DNA of 64,000 bases from Zantedeschia hybrid cultivar (taxonomy: Eukaryota > Streptophyta > Magnoliopsida > Alismatales > Araceae). Position 1 is the first letter of the stretch, and every line of letters starts with the position of its first letter. Under the pieces are notes generated by a model that saw only the letters and a program-made list of their open reading frames with translations, had not been told where the DNA came from and made no database searches. The position numbers and the translations under genes are program-made. Below, piece by piece: positions 52,643 through 62,481 of the stretch. The DNA is taken from positions 44,492,501 through 44,556,500 of the forward strand of contig JARZZO010000006.1 of the NCBI GenBank assembly GCA_030544215.1, given 5' to 3'.

Positions 52643-54944
52643 TGATAAAGTGTTAAATTGATCATTTAAGGGCAACCATATGCATCATACTCACATTTTT
52701 ATCTGCAAAATAGCATGAAATGATAGATAATTGTGTAACAAGTCCAACGGTACCAATTTCATCAAATTTTGACTTAAAAACATCGTCATTTCATGTGATC
52801 AAAGGAGTGTAGCGCATTTGCGGTTTTTCGACAAAACCGAGACGAAATGAATAAATATGATGATTTTTTTATGATAATGCGCTAAATTATATTTATTTGA
52901 TGTGAACAGGACATGCCGATGATGCAGTGCAGCTGGAGGAGTTTCCGGAAATTTGGGGGAGGTCTAGTGTGCGGATTTCAACTAAAACAGGGGTAAAAAT
53001 GCAATTTGATTCCTTCCTTCGCTGGAGTTTCCCAAAACCCACTATTTCCTTCCGTCTCTCCAATTTCCTAAACACATCCCTTCCTTTATTTTAAAAATCC
53101 TCTCTCTCTCTCGTTTTAGAAAGTTGAATCCTCTTTCTTTTCCAGTTTCCTTTTTTCTCTCCAATTTTCCAACCCCAGTCCGACTTCTTCTCCAGTTTCC
53201 TTCCCACGCCTATCTTCCTCTCTATATTAATCTCTCCTCCAACCTCTTTCAAAACGCTCGTTCTGCCGCACTCTCTTTCTCCCACGTTTTGTTCTCCAGT
53301 CCTAGCCGCAATCGACTCCCTCTCCTTCTCCACTCTCCGCAGCCCTCTCTTCTTCTTTTCCAAACCTTTCTCTCCCACAGCTTCTCTCCCTCTCTCTCTC
53401 TCGGCAGTCGGCTCTTCCTCCCTTTCTCTTCTCTTCCTCTCTCCCGTATTCTCTTTTAGTTTTGTTTTCACAGCATCCATCCCCCTTCCTCTGTTCTCTC
53501 CTTCTTCATATCTCTTTCTCCTCTCTCCCACACAATCTCCGTCTCCCCCACGCTCTCCCTCGGATCTCCAGCTGCCCCGCGCTTGCTCTGGCAGCACCAA
53601 CCGAGCTCCACGCGTTCTGGCAGCACCAACAGAGCTCCACGCGTAGCCGCTCCAGCGTGCAGACACACATGCAGGCTCGTCTGCTGAAGCTGCAACGCGC
53701 CTCCAATGCGGCAAAGCGCATGCACGAACATCCCCTGCTGCGCTTGAAGCCGCCGCACTCCAGCGCACCTGAAGCCTTCCCCACGACCTGCATGCACGTC
53801 CAGCACACACCAGTCGCCAGCAGCTGCTCGTCCAGCATCCCAGCACCTGTCCACGTCCAAGTTCCTCCTTCCTCCAACGCAGCAGCACCAGCCTCTCTAT
53901 CCTCCTGCATGTGGTGAACCCTCCTCCACGTGCACCTGCTGCCTCCACGCGTAACCAGCGGTGTATGCAGGCTTGTGCGAGCCCGCGGCAACGTTCCACG
54001 CACTCCAGCAGCTCCAGCCATCCACGTTCGCTTGCTCCAGCACCGTTCCACGCATCCCGGCAGCAGCAGCTCCAAGCTCCACCTCGTACCCTCGCATGCT
54101 GCCCGGTGAAGCCAGCCTCCATCCACCAGCTGCTGCCTCTCCAGCAACCCTCCACGCAGCAGCCGGCAACTTTCCTCCTCTCCTCCACGCAGCCAGCAGC
54201 AAACGCAGCAGCACCTGAAGCTTCTCCACATCCACATGCATGTCCTGCACGCGCCAACCAGCCAGCAGTTCCTCCAACCTCCAGAACCTGTCCACAAGCA
54301 ACACGCAGCTGCTTCCTTCATCCAACGCACAGCACAGCCTGCATGCAAACCCCTCCAGCCACCAACAGCAGCAAGCGGTTTTAGCAGCTGGTCTATTACG
54401 CCATACCCCTACAGTCGGACCATTGCACCGGCAGTCTGCTTGTTTTTCTTTTTATTAGTTTAGAATTAGGTTAATTACTTAGGAATAACTAAATTGTTAT
54501 TTAATATTTTTATTATTTAGTTTAAGAAACAATTAAACTTTGTAGTTTGTTTCATAATTTTTAGTTAATTCATGTTTTACACGTAGTTAAATTTCCATAT
54601 CTTTGTCGTAGATTTTAGTGTGGTTAATTTTTTTATATATATAAATGTTTGTGTTTAACTAAAAAAAGAAAAGAAAAAAAAGGGAATTTGTTTAATTCAA
54701 GCAATTATGTTTTTAGGTTATATTAGTTAATTGTGTTTTCGTTTAATTAAGCAATTAGTCTATTTAAATTTTCACTTATTTTTAGATTAACTAAAGTCTA
54801 AAGTTTTCAAAATTAAAATTCTAACTCCCTGTGGATCGACTCGGACTCACGACTATTAAATTTCCAAATTTTGATTTGAGTGAGCCGGATAAATTTAGAT
54901 TGAACGTTTTCATGTGTTTAACGACGCACAATTCGAAACGATCA
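52643..54944 (+). mobile_element. Solo LTR of a third gypsy-like family
   Basis: Starts TGATAAAGTGTTAAATTG and ends ...CGAAACGATCA, with a perfect TSD AAATT (52638-52642 and 54945-54949), inside the LTR of element C. Near the right end is CTCCCTGTGGATCGACTCGG, a block I associate with LTR ends of Athila/Tat-like elements. The middle (53100-54380) is CT-rich, then rich in CAGCAG and CTCCACGC motifs, and gives long but low-complexity open frames on both strands. No gag or pol is present. A non-autonomous element without LTR pairs is an alternative to a solo LTR. Confidence 0.85.
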
Positions 54945-54972
54945 AAATTTACTCCAAATGATGTTAAAATTA

Positions 54973-55073
54973 GCGTGTCTACAGCTGCCGCACCTTGGCA
55001 TCGTCTTTGCAAGGGAATGAAATGAAATGGAATGTACTGAAAAGGTGATGCCAAGGTGTGATGAGACACGCTT
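54973..55073. repeat. Stem-loop across the 3' LTR junction of element C
   Basis: Same structure as in B at 18483-18583: AGCGTGTCT and AGACACGCT outside, CACCTTGGCATC and GATGCCAAGGTG inside, with the LTR ending in TCTACA between them. All four arms are intact although the rest of C has decayed. Confidence 0.85.
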
Positions 55074-56340
55074 TTAACATCACATGATTGGAATTTTTCT
55101 CAAAATCATTAATGAAGATAACTCAATAGTATCGATGGAATCAATCATGTCTGGATGAAATAGACAAGGAAATAAAATAAGGTCGATCAACCTCCACGGA
55201 TTGGGAAGTACCTCAGGTCATAGACACTGCAGGTTTCATCATGGGGAGCGATTGCCAGCCAATGTGGACGTGCTGTAACCATGATGGATCTTCAAAAGAA
55301 AACAAGAAATGTTGGATAAAGAATCCAAGAAAGGATAGAATTCCAAGGATATCTTCAAGTGAACCTCAAAGATAATCAAGATATTCAATTCAGAATGGAA
55401 TATTTCATATCATGTTGGAATTTATTTGATCAATGGTCTGAAACTTAATCAATAATTAATTTTTATCACAGTGATTTCAAAGTCCTACATGATGCATGTT
55501 GGGCTAAAAGAAAAATATAAAATCAAGTAAAATATAAATTAATCAAGGATAATATTGTTAAATTGTCATTATGAGTCAAGATACCAATTCTTGTAATTCA
55601 GTGCTAAGCCGAAGCTCATTTATCCACACACCGTTTCACAAAAACGGAACCATCGTCCTCACTAATTAACAATCTAACGACCTATCCGTACGATTAAGAA
55701 TTCTTCGGAATTATCACTGTTTTTGTTTAAGGGGAACTCAAATTCCAGTTTCATGAAAACTACAAGGTCCTTGACATAGTATAATAAATATTTAACATAT
55801 AGTAATGATGATGGAAATTAATCACATGAAAGAATACAAGGATAGAGATAACCGTCTTTTTAGCCATGGTGAGGACTCATAAACTCCCACCGTGGGATCT
55901 TCTTGAATTTTTAGCTTCATTTGAATTTTCCTAAATTTCCTGCACTAAAAATTCATCAGTAACTTCAAGCAAACGTTTAATTAAGCATCAAAATATAGAT
56001 AAACATTGAATTTCGGGTAAATAACAAAAAACCCTGAAAAGCGTCGTGTTGCACTGACGCCATTAAGACTAACCAAAACGCGTCGCTGTTTAACGACGCC
56101 TTTTTAGTCGCAGAAACAGGTTCTGGCTAACTTCTATTTGGATTTCAACTCTTTCTATGCTTATCCCTTCTCCAATCCGGAAAAGCTTTCCTAAGATCAC
56201 AATCTTCTCTATATAAACTTCATTAACTTGTATCAAGGCATCCCTAACACAATCCAGAGATTAAAGCTAGAGATTTTCTTCAAAGTTCAAGGATTTTTCA
56301 AGGTTTTCAAGGCTTCAAGAAGGAAAAACTCAAGAACAAG
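55074..56340. other. Spacer and promoter region before antisense gene 1 of element C
   Basis: Colinear with B 18584-19845. It holds hairpin modules near 56036 and 56080 and a plus-strand TATA box CTATATAAAC at 56209-56218, 123 bp before the ATG. No gene. Confidence 0.7.
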
Positions 56341-57719
56341 ATGGACTCTTCAAGCAAGAGGGTGAAGAAGACGCTAGAGAAGCTCTTCGACGTGGAAAAT
56401 CATCTAAGTGGAAGAGATCCTAACCTCCAAGTAAGTTAAATCTTCTTTTCTTTCAATCATTGTCTTCAATTTCAAGTGATTCTCCCTTCTATTTTCCAAG
56501 TATATCCTTTGTTTCCCGGCCCAAGGAAATTCACATCTCTCCCTTGGATTCGAAAGCTGGCTAAAAGTACTACTATTTCCATGCAATCCTTTGTTTCCAA
56601 GTGGAACATCCATGGTCTAGTAGTCCATGCAAAGCATTACAAGAGTCCAAACATGGACTGGGCGGCTATGGGTGCTTTGATTGAATTATGGCATCCTCAA
56701 TCCCATACCTTCCTTTTCCTGAATTTGAATGCACTATTCTTCTAGAGGAAGTTGAACTCTTATTGGGCCTTCCCAAAATCAAGTTGTACGGTGACAATGA
56801 AGTGATCTAGAATAAGATGGCTCTGATGAAGGAGAACATCACAGGTCAACAATTGTTGATGAAGATCATGAAGGACCCAATAGAAGTTAAAGGATGCCTC
56901 ACCAAGAAATGAATCAATCTTGCAAAGGTTGCGGAGTGGACGTTGTACGAGATTGAAGATCTTAGAGAGGATGACACTGAGAACGTGATGAAAGCTTTCA
57001 CCATGTGCCTAGCTAGAGCTCTGTTCTTTCCTGCTCAAGACAACATATTAGAAGATGATCAAGTGAGCGCAATCTGTGAGATCTTTGAGGGAAGACAGAT
57101 AGGCATAACAATTCTAGCCTATCTCTACAGCGGGCTTTCTGCAGCATCTACAGGTCAGCCTCCCTATGGTTGCATGCTACTCTTCGCTCTATGGGTTGAG
57201 TTGCACTTCAAGTTTGAATATTATACTAGGAATTCTACAAGACCATCTCAAATCTATCAGAATAGCCCAATCTTCCATATTTCCAACATTGTGAAATTCA
57301 ATGAGAAGATGATCAATCGAGTGCCTAAACTCAAGACTCGACCTGACTGGGGAGATTATCTGAGAAGAACGTCAGCAAATGGGTTCGATTCCTCTCCACT
57401 TGCACTGGTAGGAAAGCCCATTCGAGTGCGCCGTGTAGCGGGTGCAGAGCTTAAACTGATTGGGGCTACTGAGTTCGTTCTGTACAATCCTCATCGCTGC
57501 TATACTCAACTCAGCCAGCCTCGCTATGAATTCCCTGAATTTTCCCATACATCTCCAATCAAGAAGCGTGCCTTAGAATCCGATGAAGATTATGAAGCTA
57601 CTGAACTTATAGTCACACTGTGGAATATTAGCTTCAATCATCGTATAAAATCCTCTCAAGAAACAAATAAAGGATTATATGTTCCATATATACTGAGACT
57701 TCGGAAATTTCTTCCTTGA
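56341..57719 (+). pseudogene. Antisense gene 1 copy of element C (broken)
   Basis: Exon 1 (56341-56430) again has 30 codons, MDSSSKRVKKTLEK..., and a GTAAGT donor. Exon 2 begins near 56501 with a one-base disturbance at the acceptor. The protein matches that of B over most of its length: KFTSLPWIRKLAKS, GALIELWHPQSHTFLF, DNILEDDQVSAICEIFEG, PPYGCMLLFALWVELHFKFE. Breaks: a frameshift near 56720 and stops near 56810 and 56910. From 56943 the frame is open to the stop at 57719. AATAAA follows at 57767. Most matched positions differ by conservative changes. Confidence 0.88.
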
Positions 57720-57867
57720 ATGTTCTATCTTTTTTTCCTTTCATGATATAATATAGAATTTATTTCAATAAAGAATTATTCTTTTATGTCTTGAAATCCA
57801 TCCTCAATCTCCTGTGACTTGTCCATGATTTTTCCTTAAGTAAAAAGAAATTTGGGTTTACTTAATG

Positions 57868-58310
57868 CAAAATGCGTCCACTCAGAAAGACGCCTTTTAA
57901 CCATAATTTATTTTCCAAAATTCAGAGATTAATCCTTAAAATCTCGAATTAATTTTAAAACGCGTCCATCAACATAGACGCTTTTCATCCAAAATCCTTT
58001 TCCAAAATAAGAGATTTACCCTGAAAATTCCGAATTAATCTTGAAACGCGTCCACACATATAGACGCCTTTTAATTCTCTCTCTTGTTTTTCTCCAGAAT
58101 TCCGCCATTAATTCTGTGATTAATCTACTGAAACGCGTCGTGAGGTGTGGACGCATTTAATCATCATGCCTTGTACTATTCTGACTAGAATTGGCGGTTT
58201 AAACCAAAACGCGTCGCTAGGTGTAGACGCTTGTTGATCAATTTCAAACCTCTGTCCTTTAATGCCTCAGTTTATGTGCTCTGAATGGCGTCGCTGTACC
58301 CCAACGCGTT
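57868..58310. repeat. Hairpin-module cluster between antisense genes of element C
   Basis: About six modules from 57868-57900 onward (near 57958, 58040, 58130, 58207 and 58280). They sit in the same spacer as the five modules of B at 21400-21748, but with different spacer sequences inside each module. Some arms have CpG-type losses. Confidence 0.8.
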
Positions 58311-58452
58311 TCAACTTCTCCAAACAGAAGCCGCGAAAGCCCCGCTTCCTTCCTCATTCTTCCCAAAACTCTCTTTCTCATTTCTACCTTAGCTCCGACG
58401 ATTTCCTCCTCCGGCGAACCTCCGGTCATTTTTCTCCCAAACTCTTAAAGCC

Positions 58453-59310
58453 ATGGAACGTGGGGGATCTAGCAAGCCCAAGGTGGTGGTGAAACGCTGG
58501 TGAACCGCCTCCCTTTCGGTGGTGCCGGCAGAAGAGGTGTACGAGGAGGTGCCGGCCGAGCTAGTGGCGGTGGCAGCGTTTCTTAAGGAGGAAGAGGCTC
58601 ATCCGATGCCCGTGGCCGAGAAGAAGAAGGGGAAGAAGCTCTAGACCTGGTAAGTCTTCTATGGTTTGAATGGGGTGAAGAAAAGAGGGAAAGAAAGGGG
58701 TTCTTTGAAAGAACCCAAAATTTGGCTTGAACGGTGTCCAGACCAGGTGACACCTTTCAAAGGGCGTCGCCATGGTGCGACGCCATTCAGGCAGAAATTG
58801 AATTTTTAAATAGGACAGAAAGTGGGTTCAAAAGGCGTCAGGAGTGGTGGACGCCTTTCAATGGGCGTCCACATATCTCGACGCCTTTTAAACAGAACAT
58901 TTTATTGATTTATTAAGTCCATTAACTGATGAAATCTTCTTGTTTTCATTTGCAGGGGACGATGAGGGCTCGTATCTCTTGGGATTTAGTGATAGGAGCC
59001 TACCGGGGACTCCCGGACTTCCAGAAGGTGCGCCTGCACCAGATGGGGTTCGACGGGATTCTTGAGATCGAGCCTTTTTGGCTCGATTTGGTCTTCTTGC
59101 AGATGCTGCGGGAGAGCAGAAAGCAGGGCTTTCCTAATGCCTTGGGGATATATGATCCCCACCTTAGAGGATGTGGCCAGGATCACTGGTCTTAGGGTAG
59201 AGGGCCGACCGGTGAGCGGGGTGACTTACCCCGATTACCGAGGAATGGCTGAAGCCCTACTAGGGATAGAGGTATCCAGCCTAGATAGGGACCGTGGAGA
59301 GTCAGCCGTG
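58453..59310 (+). pseudogene. Antisense gene 2 (PMD) copy of element C, internally deleted
   Basis: Exon 1 starts MERGGSSKPKVVVKRW at 58453 and hits a stop at once. The intron contains hairpin modules (58728-58890). Exon 2 starts near 58957: MRARISWDLVIGAYRGLPDF, GFDGILEIEPFWLDLV, a frameshift near 59125, PTLEDVARITGLRVEGRPVS, MAEALLGIEVSSL. Near 59290 the sequence jumps to what is the last few codons of exon 7 in B (GGAGAGTCAGCC against GGAGAGCCAGCC). About 2 kb covering the rest of the PMD, five introns and the coiled coil is therefore deleted. Not functional. Confidence 0.88.
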
Positions 59311-59363
59311 AGGGCTACTTCTGTATTTTCTTCTTTTTATGAGTCCTATATAAATTTTTTTTT

Positions 59364-59365
<2 letters not shown>

Positions 59366-59401
<36 letters not shown>
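59366..59401. repeat. (AT)18 microsatellite
   Basis: Pure AT dinucleotide run following a T-rich tract just after the deletion junction in element C. B has GATAATATACATG in the matching place, from which it may have expanded. Confidence 0.95.
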
Positions 59402-59405
<4 letters not shown>

Positions 59406-60591
59406 CTTTTGCCTTTAACCTGGTGTCTCAGCATTTGTGTGATTTCCTTGGCTTTCGTTCCTGTACCCTGTATATTACTTGACAAATAGGTTAAGTATCT
59501 ATTTAGGTTTAACCCCTTGCTCAGTCAAGTGAATGATCGATCAATCTTTTTCTTATTAGAAAGGTCAAGGGGCATAACCCTTATTAACAAAGGTAGCATG
59601 AATAATCAAACTGTAAGAAAAAATGCAACATGCAAGCAGACAGATGCTCACTAAAATAAAAGGAATGAAACACACAAGATGCGATAAGCAGATGAAATAT
59701 TTTTGTTGTTTTGAAATATTCATGTTTTTTTGGTTTTGGAACATATATATATATTTTGGATTTTTGAAATATCTATTTTTTTTTTATTTGAGATATGTGC
59801 TTTTTTTTGGATTTTGGAATTTGGTGCAAACTAAAAAACCAGCATGGTACTCAGATCAAAAGGAAACATATTCATTTATTAACTTAATTCCCATATTGTT
59901 CTTCAATATTCTAACTTAGACCCATCGTGTTTGAACTTGTGTTTTCATTCGTGATCCCATTTGATGATTTGATCCTTAGTCAATCTAGGCCATTCCTTAA
60001 GCTTGGAGTACGCCTCTTCAGAAAGAAAGGAAGAATTGGTTTAGAAAGCCCACGAGAAGGTTTTGGAGACCTAAAAAGTTGTTCCTCTCTTACCCTAATA
60101 TCTGTTGGGGTTCGGTCATTTTCTTTCCGGGGTATTTATCGACCTTGCATTCCCTTTCATTTCATTTCGTGGCCTTAATGTAATGTTTGTAGTGTAATGG
60201 CCTTTTGATTTGACATTTGGTCTTTGCATTTTGCTTTTGCTTTTCTTTTTCTTTTCTTGGGACGTATCTCCCCCATTTTTTTTTTTTTTTTTTATGATGG
60301 CCTCCTACTAAGATGGCGAGTATTCTTGGTAATCTATTCTAAGCCTCGTTCCGACATTATGGGCCGAGTGTAAAAACAGAATTTTGTTTGAAAAGAATGA
60401 TTTGCACATTACACTTTTAGTCAAGCTTTCGGTATTCCTTAGGATTTGGCATCTCTTGTTACTCACGAATCAAACGTATCAGTGTGTGTAGTAATATGTT
60501 TGAATTAAATTATCCAGACTGATAAGGGAATTTGAGTTTCTAAATTTTCTGATTCCACTGGTCTTTGCACCATGCTGATCGACTGTTTAAC
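59402..60591. other. Spacer between antisense gene 2 and integrase of element C
   Basis: Single-copy counterpart of the spacer that is tandemly duplicated in B. It keeps the GTTAAGTATCTATTTAGG, CCCATTTGATG and GGGCCGAGTGTAAAA blocks and a few minisatellite units near 59700-59810. No gene. Confidence 0.75.
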
Positions 60592-62481
60592 CTAAGGGTA
60601 GTATTTCTTGAGATACAGACCATTCCAGGGGTGAGTCAACTCTTGCCCTTCTGCATTAACTAGACGGTAAGCATTACCAGGAAAAGCATGTGATACAACA
60701 TATGATACTTCCCAATTGGGTTGGAGTTTAGAACGCGGACCACTAGATTTTACAAAGATTCTTTTGACGAACATTTCACCAACTTTGAACTTAGTTCGAT
60801 GACTTTCTTTTGATATAAACGTGCTAATCTATTTTGATAAACTCTTGCATGATTAGTAGCTGACCATCTTTTCTCGTCTAAGAGTTCCAATTGAGCAAGG
60901 AGTGCTGAACGGCGTTCATCAATAGAAAATTCCTTACTCAATTGTACTCTTAATGACGGTATAAGGATCTCATATGGAACTACCGCCTCCTTTCCAAATG
61001 TTAAGGAATAAGGAGTCTGCCCAGTAGGAGTGCGGATTGAAGTTCGGTAGGCCCATAGAGCCTCAATCCATTTTTCTGGCCAGTCTGTGAATTTATTAGA
61101 CTTGCACGTCTTTTTGATGATTTTTATCGAAGTCTTGTTAGTTGCCTCTGCTTGGCCATTGCCTTGTGGATAATAAGGAGATGAATGATGCAATGCAATT
61201 TTGTACCTGTTGCAGAGGTCTTTCAGCTTTTGTGACACGAACTGCGGTCCATTGTCGGTGACGATGGTGCTTGGAATTCCAAATCTGGTGATGATGTTCT
61301 TCATGATGAACTTGCAGACGGTTGATGCTTTGACTTCGGTATATGCTTCAGCTTCCGCCCACTTGGTGAAGTATTCCGTTGCCGTGAGGATGAAAGACTT
61401 CTGCTTAATGCTGGAATCAGGATTACCAAGTGGTCCAATGATATCGAAAGCCCACATGGAGAAAGGCCATGGGGAGGAGACATGATGGAGTGAAGATGCA
61501 GGGGAATGAATCTTATCGGCGTGAAGTTGGCACTTAGCACACCTACGGACATATCCTACACAATCTTCTTCCATGGTTGGCCAATAGAATCCTCGCCTAA
61601 GGATTTTCTTTGCTAACATCTGTCCATTAACATGGCCACCACAAACTCCAGCATGAGCTCCTTCCACAACCTTCCAAACCTCATCCTCGTCTAAACATCT
61701 TAGAAGAACTCCATCAAAACCTCTTTTGTATAATGCTCCCCTAACTAGGCTGTATCTTTGAGCAACTCTCCTTATAGCCCTTTTCTCCTCAGCTGTGGCT
61801 TCTTTAGGATATGATTGATCTTCACAATATTTGGCAATTTCGTAGTACCACGGTTTCTGTTCATCATCCATCTCTTCTAACAGCTCCATTAACATAATCT
61901 CTCTCTTTTCTACAATATTCCAATCTCTGACCTTCTTCAACAGCTTCTCCTTAGTTCTAAGGAATGAGGGGTCTTTCACGGCGGGTGAAAGACACCTATG
62001 AATGATGATTGATTCGGATTGTCTTCTTATTGGAAAATTAAGAGAAGATGCAAGTGAGGCTAGAGCGTCAGCTAAGATGTTCTGATTCCTAGGAACATGG
62101 ACGAAGATCAATTTTATGAAAAGCTTTGCATAAGCAGAAGTAAGTTCTTGATAAGGCTTGAGCTTGGGATCAAGAGTTCGATATTTGGTTAACACCTGGC
62201 GAAGAATCAATTGGCTATCACCTGCAATTCTGAGTTTGGCGGCACCATGGAGATGAGCAGCCTCGACGCCAGCAAGGAGTGCCTCGTATTCAGCTATATT
62301 GTTAGTGACTGGAAAGTCAAACTGAAAGGGTTGTGGAATGGTGACACCTTCAAGTGATAACAGAACAATGCCAACACCCTTTCCATGGGAATTCAGAGCT
62401 CCGTCAAAATGCAGAGTCCACATGTCATCTTTGATTTGGTCTATAGACATTAGTTCCCCATCCGGAAACTCCGATCGGACT
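60592..62481 (-). pseudogene. Element C second RNase H and integrase (broken, cut by E)
   Basis: Minus strand. From the cut at 62481: MSIDQIKDDMWTLHFDGALN (second RNase H), NNIAEYEALLAGVEAA, then integrase with CAKCQLHADKIH, AFDIIGPLGNP, TDNGPQFVSQ and YPQGNGQAEATNK. All three core acidic residues are present, including the Asp that is Asn in B. A frameshift near 60790-60800 separates the last part (MFVKRIFVKSSGPRSKLQPN). RT and everything upstream are beyond the E insertion. Close to B throughout. Confidence 0.92.

Larger units (their letters stand above)
38252..54983 (-). repeat. Element C 3' LTR in three pieces
   Basis: Pieces at 38252-39403, 52543-52642 and 54950-54983 join in register with the LTR of B. 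A minus-strand TATA box is at 39018-39029. Hairpin modules are at 39131-39164 (CTAAAA pairing with TTTTAG), 39221-39254 and 39298-39331. The gaps hold element D and the solo LTR at 52643. Confidence 0.9.
38252..62481 (-). mobile_element. Element C: second Tat/Ogre-type element, split and partial
   Basis: The left LTR starts TGTGAGTGCTCAAATTAGG at 38252, with TGAAC before it (38247-38251) as the expected left TSD. After removal of element D and a solo LTR, the LTR is about 1.29 kb and ends at 54983. The internal part follows the order of element B: LTR-junction stem-loop, two antisense genes (both broken), spacer, then integrase and the second RNase H on the minus strand. It is cut within pol at 62481 by element E; gag and the 5' LTR are off the window. 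It is older or more decayed than B. Confidence 0.92.

Noticed and set aside
53091..54257. 388-codon open frame on the minus strand
   Set aside because: Cys/Trp/Ala-rich low-complexity translation within a solo LTR. The opposite strand is equally open, and no domain is visible.
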